Assembly: GCA_000622025.1 (NCBI GenBank)
Contig: JHWU01000010.1
Coordinates: 82,354 to 146,353 of the forward strand
Source: Lachnospiraceae bacterium AD3010
GTDB taxonomy: Bacteria; Bacillota; Clostridia; Lachnospirales; Lachnospiraceae
Direction of reading: 5' to 3'
Length of the DNA: 64,000 nucleotides
Positions 23,935 through 31,600 of this stretch are shown in pieces. A program made the translations under genes and the position numbers. The notes under the pieces were generated by a model. That model did no database searches and was not told the DNA's origin. It saw nothing but the letters and a program-made list of their open reading frames with translations. Numbering within the stretch: position 1 is the stretch's first letter; each line of letters begins with the position of its first letter.

Positions 23935-25973
23935 GCAAGCCTCGTTTTCCTTTTCGCAAGCTGCAGGATGACTCCTGCAGCAATGAGCCCAAGACCGAGG
24001 GCATCCGTAAGGACTCCCGGGTAGACCATCAAAAGTCCGCCTGAGATCAGAAGGACGCGGTCAATGATACCCATATTGGTGAGGAGATATCCCTCCAGCG
24101 CAGATGCGATTCCGACTATGCCAACAAGAGAGGTGGCATATATTATCACTACGTTAAGTGCAGTGGTGTCGATAAGCAGCATTTCCGGGCTGAAGCAGAA
24201 TACATAGGGGATCAGGAAGGCAGCGACAGCCATTTTTGTCGCATTGAAGGCTGTCCGCATAGGATTGGATCTTGCTATGGCACTCCCGGCATAGGCTGCA
24301 AGGGCCACGGGAGGAGTGATATCAGCGACTATACCGAAGTAGAAAACGAAAAAGTGTGCCGCAAGTATAGGAACACCCATACGTGTCAGTATAGGGGCAC
24401 AGGTCGCCGCCATGATACAGTAGGTGGCCGTTGTGGGGACACCCATACCAAGTATGATGCAGCACAGCATAGTAAGAAAGAGTGCGATAAAAAGCTTATC
24501 ACCTGCTACTGCCACGATGGCATTTATCATTTCATTGGCAAGTCCGGTCATGGTGATGGTACCGGAGATCACTCCGGCTACTCCGCAGGCCGCACCCACG
24601 GTAATGGTTCCCTTTCCTCCGGCTTCAAGGGAATCCAGGAATTTCTTAAGTGTAAAGCAGTTTGCCGTCTCATCTTTATTTCCCAGAATTGACTCAATTA
24701 ATGCTCCGCTTTCGCCCTTATTTTTAAGCGAAATATAAGCCTCCCGGTAGCTTCCGCTCAGGATGCCGTCTGCTATGCCTGCAAGCATCGCAACAACAAT
24801 GGACAGAGCCGCTGCCCGCTGCATGGTCATCATATTGTTTGAAACCCAGATGACAAGAAGGATAAGGGGTGAGAGGAGATAGATCTTTTTCAAAAGCTTT
24901 GTAAACTTAGGAAGATTTTCTGCAGGGATACCGGAAAGCCCGTATTTTTTTGCCTCAAGATGAACAGCTATGAAAATGCCGGTGAAATACAATGCGGCCG
25001 GGAAAATGGCTCTCACAAGTATATCGGAGTATGGAACGCCTATGATATCAGACATAAGGAAGGCTGCAGCGCCCATTATCGGAGGCATGATCTGACCTCC
25101 GGTGGATGCAGCCGCTTCTACCGCTCCCGCAAATTCTGATTTGTAGCCGGTCTCCTTCATCATGGGTATGGTCACAGAACCGGTTGTAACGGTATTTCCC
25201 ACAGAGGATCCGCTGACCATTCCGCAAAGAGCGGAGGAGATGACGGCAACCTTTGCAGGTCCGCCTGCAAAACGGCCCGCAATACAGTTTGCGATATTTA
25301 TGAAGAGCTCCGAAATACCGGTGCGTTCCAGGAAGGCACCGAAGATAATGAAGACGACTATGTATTTCGAGCATACATTTATGGGTGTGGACAGTATCCC
25401 CGTCTTATCGTAAAACAGATTCCTTACAAGATAGCGGAGCCTTCCGACAAAGGACGGATTTGTAAGTCCGTAGCAAAGGGCATAGATGATAAAAAACAGG
25501 GCAACGATCAGTATGGGCCAGCCGACGCTTCGTCTGGTGACCTCAAGGAGAGCGGCTATACCGACCACGGCTATGATGATCTGATAGGGTTCAAATCTCG
25601 TTCCCTGCTGGATGATCTTTTCGGCATTGAAGGTATAGTACAGAAAAGCCCCGGCTCCAAGGATCATAGCTATAACATCATACCAGGGTATGTGATTTTC
25701 CCTGTGATTGTTCTTTTCCGCGGGATAGTATAAAAACCCCATGAGCACGATGATACCCATAAAGGATGTCAGGCGGATCTCTTCAAGAAAGGTTGAAAAA
25801 AGAGTCACCCAGATACAGAGAAGCGAAAAACCGATAAGGAGGGTCTTAACGATTAGAGCCGGTTTTCCTGTCCAGATACGGACATTGGATTCCCGGTCGT
25901 ATTTCTTCATGACTTCCTCGAAGTTTTCCTGATCCAGCTCATATTTCTTCTTATCATCAATACGGTCGCGCAT
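23931..25973 (-). CDS. TRAP transporter fused permease, TAXI subfamily (DctQM-like)
   Basis: A 680-residue membrane protein of about 16-18 spans. The TRAP large-permease signatures are 'AALLEVTRRSVGWPILIVALF', 'GAFLERTG', 'PAKVAVISSALCGMVSGSSVGN' and 'GVPTTATYCIMAATCAPIL'. Fusion of small and large membrane subunits is normal for TAXI-type TRAP systems, which use an ion gradient to import organic acids (glutamate, oxoglutarate and similar). The binding protein is the next gene upstream, 13 bp away. Start supported by AAGGAG ('agataaggagagattatg'). Substrate unknown. Confidence 0.95.
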   Translation of the reverse strand: MRDRIDDKKKYELDQENFEEVMKKYDRESNVRIWTGKPALIVKTLLIGFSLLCIWVTLFSTFLEEIRLTSFMGIIVLMGFLYYPAEKNNHRENHIPWYDVIAMILGAGAFLYYTFNAEKIIQQGTRFEPYQIIIAVVGIAALLEVTRRSVGWPILIVALFFIIYALCYGLTNPSFVGRLRYLVRNLFYDKTGILSTPINVCSKYIVVFIIFGAFLERTGISELFINIANCIAGRFAGGPAKVAVISSALCGMVSGSSVGNTVTTGSVTIPMMKETGYKSEFAGAVEAAASTGGQIMPPIMGAAAFLMSDIIGVPYSDILVRAIFPAALYFTGIFIAVHLEAKKYGLSGIPAENLPKFTKLLKKIYLLSPLILLVIWVSNNMMTMQRAAALSIVVAMLAGIADGILSGSYREAYISLKNKGESGALIESILGNKDETANCFTLKKFLDSLEAGGKGTITVGAACGVAGVISGTITMTGLANEMINAIVAVAGDKLFIALFLTMLCCIILGMGVPTTATYCIMAATCAPILTRMGVPILAAHFFVFYFGIVADITPPVALAAYAGSAIARSNPMRTAFNATKMAVAAFLIPYVFCFSPEMLLIDTTALNVVIIYATSLVGIVGIASALEGYLLTNMGIIDRVLLISGGLLMVYPGVLTDALGLGLIAAGVILQLAKRKTRLA

Positions 25974-25986
25974 AATCTCTCCTTAT

Positions 25987-26964
25987 CTATTCCTGTGTTT
26001 CAACATTGATGCCATGCTCGGCATAATACCTTGCGGCTCCGGCGTGGAAAGGAACGGTTATCCCGGAGGTGGCGTTTTCAACCGAAAGCTCTTCACCCTT
26101 GGCATTCTCCTTTTTGATCTCATCCACGTGATCAAAAACAGCAGCCGTGAGACTGTATACGACTTCTTCATCAAGATCGGAATCCACAACAAGGGTTGCC
26201 TTGATGGTTATGGTTTCGATTTTTTCGTCCTGACCGGGATAGGTTCCGGCAGGTATCTCTATTGGTGCATAGAAGGGACTGTTTCCCATGATCTTGTCAC
26301 GCAGCTCCCCGTCTATTGGGATCAGGAAGACACCGTTTGTTGTAGCAAGCTCTGTGATGGCGGATGTGGGAGCACCGGAAACGATAAATGCAGCATCGAT
26401 CTGTCCGTCCTTCAGTGCTTCCTTACTGTCATCAAAGCTCTGGTACTGGGGCTTTATGTCGTCAACCGAAAGACCTGCCCCCTCCAGAACATCTATCGCA
26501 TTGAAGTATACACCGGAGCCCGGAGCGCCGATGGAAACACTTTTTCCCTTAAGGTCGCTTACGGATCTGATATCTTTTTTCATTGTTATGAGCTGTACCG
26601 TCTCGGCGTACAATGCCCCAAGTACACGGAAATCCCGGCAGGGACCGTCAGTCTCAAAGGACCTGCTGCCATCCCAGGCATAATTCATTACATCCGACTG
26701 GGTAAAACCGATCTGATAATCACCGTCTCCTATACTCTGTATATTAGCCTTGGATGCGGCTGTGGAAACCGCGGTAACACTGTAATCGGTGTAATTCTTC
26801 ATATACTGGGCGAGTACTCCGCCAAAGGCATAATATGTACCGGAGGTTCCTCCGGTTCCCATCATCATCCGCTGTGATCCGCATCCGGAGAGGATGATCA
26901 TGAAGGCGGCAATGAGCAGACAGCAGGCTTTTCGCCCCAATTGCTTATTCAGAGTATGTTTCAT
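25987..26964 (-). CDS. TAXI family TRAP transporter solute-binding lipoprotein
   Basis: 325 residues with a lipoprotein signal peptide ending 'MIILSGCGSQ'. The mature part opens with 'MMMGTGGTSGTYYAFGGVLA', the typical ligand pocket motif of TAXI binding proteins, followed by 'YQIGFTQSDVMNYAW' and 'GKSVSIGAPGSGVYFNA'. It captures the solute outside the membrane and hands it to the fused permease encoded just downstream. It starts 4 bp after the cytidylate-kinase-like gene and follows TGAAGGAGG, so the three genes form one operon. Confidence 0.95.
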   Translation of the reverse strand: MKHTLNKQLGRKACCLLIAAFMIILSGCGSQRMMMGTGGTSGTYYAFGGVLAQYMKNYTDYSVTAVSTAASKANIQSIGDGDYQIGFTQSDVMNYAWDGSRSFETDGPCRDFRVLGALYAETVQLITMKKDIRSVSDLKGKSVSIGAPGSGVYFNAIDVLEGAGLSVDDIKPQYQSFDDSKEALKDGQIDAAFIVSGAPTSAITELATTNGVFLIPIDGELRDKIMGNSPFYAPIEIPAGTYPGQDEKIETITIKATLVVDSDLDEEVVYSLTAAVFDHVDEIKKENAKGEELSVENATSGITVPFHAGAARYYAEHGINVETQE

Positions 26965-26968
26965 ACAC

Positions 26969-27571
26969 TCAATCCTCCTTCAGCATACTTAAAATCATTT
27001 CAGCGCAAATCGGGATACCCACTTTTTCCGTATCGAAGCAGAAGGTATAATTTGACGCATCAAATAGATCACATCCCGTGTATTGCTTATAAAAAGTCCT
27101 GCGCTGGCTGTCACGTTTTTCAATAAACTTTTCTGCCTGTATCTCACCTTTTTCGGAAAGCTCTTCTGTCCGCTGAAGCCTCATTTTGAGCGGGGCATGC
27201 AGGTAGATGCTTATGCAGTCTATCCCAGATCCGGCAAGTATCCTGTCTGCACAACGTCCAACTATTATGCACGGTTCTTCCGCCAGCTTCAGGATAAGCT
27301 TTTTTTCTGCTTCAAAGATCGCATCATGAGAGCTCTTATAAGAGACGGTGGTATTAAAAAGATTTTTGATCACCCTGGAGGATCTGCTTAGCTCTTCACC
27401 CTCACGCTCAACATCCTCTTCATCAAATCCGCTTTCTTCCACGGTCTTTTTTACAAAATCTCTGTCATAATAAGGTATTCCGAGTTTTTCCGACAAGATG
27501 GCCGCAAGACTCCTTCCTCCTGCGCCATATTCCCTGTTTATTGTAATAACCGGTATTCTTTTATCCTTCAT
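26969..27571 (-). CDS. Cytidylate kinase-like family protein
   Basis: 200 residues. The N-terminal 'ITINREYGAGGRSLAAILSEKLGIP' is the P-loop-like opening of the cytidylate-kinase-like family common in Clostridia, followed by 'YYDRDFVKKTVEESG' and later 'CIIVGRCADRIL' and 'RMRLQRTEELSEKGE', the lid region. It should be an NMP-kinase-fold phosphotransferase, but this family is distinct from true Cmk and its substrate is not established. It is the first gene of the TAXI operon, an association whose meaning I cannot read. Confidence 0.88.
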   Translation of the reverse strand: MKDKRIPVITINREYGAGGRSLAAILSEKLGIPYYDRDFVKKTVEESGFDEEDVEREGEELSRSSRVIKNLFNTTVSYKSSHDAIFEAEKKLILKLAEEPCIIVGRCADRILAGSGIDCISIYLHAPLKMRLQRTEELSEKGEIQAEKFIEKRDSQRRTFYKQYTGCDLFDASNYTFCFDTEKVGIPICAEMILSMLKED

Positions 27572-27654
27572 AGCCTGTCCCTTCCGTGCAGGAATGCACC
27601 TATAAATGATAACAGCTATTTACTAATAATGGAAGTGTTTATACGGGATAAAAA

Positions 27655-27663
27655 TGTTATAAT
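27655..27663 (+). promoter_or_regulatory. Extended -10 promoter of the GNAT / giant hydrolase operon
   Basis: TGT-TATAAT (27655-27663), 53 bp upstream of the GNAT start codon and divergent from the TAXI operon. No good -35 is present, as is normal for TGN-TATAAT promoters. Confidence 0.6.
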
Positions 27664-27715
27664 ATCAGGCAAAGACTGCATATGCGGATCCGGATGACAG
27701 AAAGGAAAAAAAGAT

Positions 27716-28639
27716 ATGGTGATATGGGTAAAGGATAATGAAATAGACGCTTTTTTGCCACTTGTTCCGGACGAAATGAAAGGGAAGGTAAAAAGTGGGG
27801 AATGGTTTTGTCTGGGAGGACTTTCGGAACCCGGGGAAACGAAGGAGCATCCGACGGATGAAAAGGTTGCAGCGGGAGTGCTTTTGTTTTCTTCGGAGGA
27901 AGGGATAAGCTTCGGAGAGGACAGGGTCTCAATGATAGAGCTGCACTGGCTGTATGTTTCCGAAAGATACAGGCAGAAGGGGATCGCAAACGAGCTTATG
28001 CAGGAACTATCCGATATTCTGGAGGATAATCCGGCAGAAGGGATAATCTGTGATATACCTTTGGGAAGCGAGTACGATCTCATAGAGGACTTCTTTTCTT
28101 CCTGGGGTTTTTCATTTGATGTGACGGAATATAATGAAATGACCATTACGAAGGAGGACTGCCGCAGGGAAATAAGTCCGGAGAATAAGGAAGAAGCGCT
28201 GAAGCTTGCTTCCGGACCTGCAAGGAATATCGATCTGATCTCCGTTTCCGAGCTTTCAAAGGAAGACTTCAAAAAGAGTATACAGAAGATGAAGGAGGAG
28301 GAGAGATCCGGATATTATGACAGGCTTTCCGAGAACAGGGATGACTATGCGGGAGACATGAGCTATGCCGTGATCCATGGGGATGATGTAAGCTCTATGG
28401 CTCTCTTCGAGAGACTTGCCGATGGAAATCTCCATATGGTCATGCTGGAAACTCTTTCAAAGAGAGGAGCGAAGGAGCTTCTGACCCTGCTTCGTTATTG
28501 TGCGGGCTATTATTACCTTAATTATCCCGAGGAGGCAACCGTGAATTTCTCACTGGGGATAGAGAGAAGCCGGAATCTGGCTGTGCATCTGTTTCCGGAC
28601 AAGGAACCGGTCCGGGTAAGAAGGGGTTATTTCTTTTGA
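27716..28639 (+). CDS. GNAT family acetyltransferase, probably two GNAT units
   Basis: 307 residues. The N-terminal unit has 'MIELHWLYVSERYRQKGIANEL' (about 82-103), the acetyl-CoA motif A with R-x-x-G-I-A, and 'IICDIPLGSEYDLIEDFFSSWGFSF' as motif B. The C-terminal half (about 170-307) again looks like a GNAT fold without motif A ('SMALFERLADGNLHMVML', 'GAKELLTLLRYCAGYYYLNY'), as in double-GNAT proteins. Start after GAAAGGAAA. It leads an operon with the giant two-domain protein (32 bp gap) and the YbjN-like protein. If those are an effector and its chaperone, this could acetylate one of them; no sequence evidence decides that. Confidence 0.8.
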   Translation: MVIWVKDNEIDAFLPLVPDEMKGKVKSGEWFCLGGLSEPGETKEHPTDEKVAAGVLLFSSEEGISFGEDRVSMIELHWLYVSERYRQKGIANELMQELSDILEDNPAEGIICDIPLGSEYDLIEDFFSSWGFSFDVTEYNEMTITKEDCRREISPENKEEALKLASGPARNIDLISVSELSKEDFKKSIQKMKEEERSGYYDRLSENRDDYAGDMSYAVIHGDDVSSMALFERLADGNLHMVMLETLSKRGAKELLTLLRYCAGYYYLNYPEEATVNFSLGIERSRNLAVHLFPDKEPVRVRRGYFF

Positions 28640-28671
28640 TCGGGGAATAAGGGCAGGACAAGGAGAAAGCT

Positions 28672-31600
28672 ATGTGTGATAAACAGAAGACACAGGAAAG
28701 GGTTCAGACGCCCATACAGGTCAGCGAAGAACAGCAGAGACGGGTAGAGGACAGCCGCTATGTGATCCGCCGGATGGATGAGAGCCAGTATTATTCAGAG
28801 GCAAAGAAGATCAGCGATAACGTCCATGAAAATTATATCAGGCGAAATGTAAGGGATGCGATAATAAAGAATCTGGGACGGGAAAGGTATGCGGCCTTTG
28901 ACGGTCTTATGATACAGGGAGAGGGAGTGGACGATGAGGAAAGCATCGCTCTTCATCACGCAGCGGGCTCAAAGCTTGCCCTGGAAGGCGAGGATGTTAT
29001 CGAATTCAATGTCGCGGGTTCAGGTTATATGAATTATCGACTTCCCCAAAAGGGGATCTCAGGTTATGGCAGCGCTGATGATTTTAAGGAAGAAAAAAAG
29101 GCCAGGTGGTATAACAAAAACAAGTTACTTACCTGGACCAAGCTTGCTAAGACGGAGAGCAGTATAGAAGAATATAATGACGCTAACATTGAACAGAATA
29201 AAAAAATTGAAGAGATCTACGGCAAAAAGCTCGAATATAGCTTAAAGGGCCGGAAGATGAATCATATCCGCAAAAAGGAAAGCGTGAACGTTAAGGGTGC
29301 CGGTAAGACCAGGTTTTATCTCCGGGGACCAAACACGTCAAATACAGGAAAATATTCTGAGGATAATCTGGAGGAATATATCCTGGAGCTTGGAAAACAA
29401 ACGCTTAAGAACAAGCTCGAGACCTGGGACTGGTTGTCTGATGAGGAGTTAAGAAGTGTTAAACCCGTAAACATCATCATACAGGGTCACAGCCGGGGAG
29501 CCGTTGCCGCCGGTCTTGGCGCCATGCGCTTAAAAAAATGGATAAGCGACACATATCCAAGCCTTCTGCATATGGTGAAATTCCAGCTTATCCAGAATGA
29601 CCCCGTGCCGGGGGATTATGAGAATTTCGGTAATAATGCAAAAATAGATCACCTGGGAGCAAAGGATAAGAAGTCCCGCTATATGCCACTCGGAGAGGAT
29701 GCGGAGACCACAGTTGTTTATTCCATACATACGCAGTATCCTTTACTGTTTACACCACAATACGTAAAGAATGCAAAGCGTATCATCCTTACGGCGTCCG
29801 ACCACGGTGTAAATCTGGACAAGAGGGATGAGAGCCAGGACAAGGTCACAAGGGCTACCTATCTTGCAGAAAAGAACGGACAGGTCGAAGCCTTCCGGTC
29901 AACGGGCTTAAACGAGCTGGATGAAGGCGTTTATATCGCTGATGACCGGAATAACCTGATAAAAATAAGGAGTCTGGAGGAATATGACTCTGTTGCCAGG
30001 ACATTGCTTTCCGGTGTCAAATCACAGAAAAGCCGTCACGAGATACTCAGGAAAGCGGTAGCGGCCTGGTTTTCAGGCTATGAAGAGAGAAAGCTAAAGG
30101 AAAAAGAGGATAAAAAAACCAGCACAAAGCCTGTGACGGACAAAGAGGCTGCAAACAGGGAGAAGCTTAGAAATGAGCTGACCTCCCTCACCACTCCGGT
30201 TCAGCTTAAAAAGGTTCAGGAGGAGAAGGAAAAGCTGGATAAAATGCCCCAGGATTCTCCGAAACAGGCAGAGGAATATCTGAAGAAAAAGGAAAAATAC
30301 CTGAAGGCCAAAAAGTCCGGTCTTATAAACTATATCAACTGGCTCTATGACCAGAAGGGAAGCTTTATCAACAAAACAAGAAGAGATTATCTTAATAAGC
30401 TGATCGCACTTTCATATCAGCTGGAGAAATTTTACGGGGGCTTTGCCTCGGAGAAACGGCAGGAGAAGATCGCCTCTCTTGCAAAAGAAGTGAGACAATA
30501 TGCAGGGATTGATAACTTAGACAGCTTTCTGCCTGCGTATCTGAAGAGGGAGCTGTATCTCGGATCCGAGAAGAAACTGAGGGCTTTCCTTGTTATGCCC
30601 GCTCTTAAAGAGGAGGCAGAAGAGAAAAAGGCAGAAGAGAAGAACGCTGTTCCGGAGAAGAAGGAAGAGGAAAAGAGCGCGGAAGAGAAGAAGGCTGCAC
30701 CGGAAGATGCTGAAGAGAAGAAGATCGAAGAAGAAAAGGCTGCCGGCGAGAAGGCTGAGGAAGTGAAGCCTGCGGAAGAAAAGGAGATCGAAGCAGAGAA
30801 ACAGGCTGAAGTCAAGGCAGAGGAAAAGGCTGAGGAAAAGGCCGAAAAGAAGAAAGAAGAGCTTCAGGAGCTGCCCTTCGCAAAGTATGATGTTCAGATC
30901 AGCGGTCTGGACAAGGCATTTGAAACGCAGGATATAAATAACTGCTACTGCTGTGTTGGAGCCGCCATGCTGAATCAGTTTATTTCCAAAAAGAAGGGCT
31001 ATAAGAGCGTCATAAAACACTGTACGCAGTATGATCTCAGAAGCTTCCGGCCTGAAGTCAGGAAGTTTGATCCTGCTAATAAGGCGGGTCTCGGAGAGGA
31101 AGTCTATCACGGTGTTGTCCGTGAGATAGACCAGTTCGCCGGGGCCGGAAAGCATTCCTTCGGAAACCTCTTTGATATGGGAGACTTTATGTTTGACAGG
31201 CTTTCCAAAGAGGGGATAGAGAATGTGATGCTGAACAGGATCCTGCTGAACGTTTCAAAGATCGACGAAAAAAAGAAGGATGATCCTGTCGAACAGCAAA
31301 AGGTGGAAACCAGAGTAAAGAATTACCGGAGTATGTTTGCCGACAAGATAAATGAGATCCTGTCCGGGGGAAGTGTGGCCGGTGTATATATAACGGAAGG
31401 AAAGAATCCGCACTATGTAACCATTACCGGTATCAGGGGCGACGAGCTTACCATATATGACCCTTACGAATACAAAGGAAAGCCGTACACTGTAAAGATC
31501 GATGAACTCGTTAAACCGGGAAGAAGTCTGGATGTCAGCTGGCTCTCCGATATGAAGCCTGCAGAGGATCTGAAGAAGGAATACCCAAACCTTGAGCTTG

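Noticed and set aside
26014..26877. 287-codon plus-strand frame over the TAXI binding-protein gene
   Set aside because: Cys- and Gly-rich antisense shadow with no domain; the minus-strand gene has a lipobox and TAXI motifs.
30517..31155. 212-codon open frame on the minus strand inside the giant hydrolase gene
   Set aside because: It mirrors the Glu/Lys-rich linker and gives a Leu/Phe/Ser-rich shadow; the plus-strand frame has domains and a ribosome binding site.
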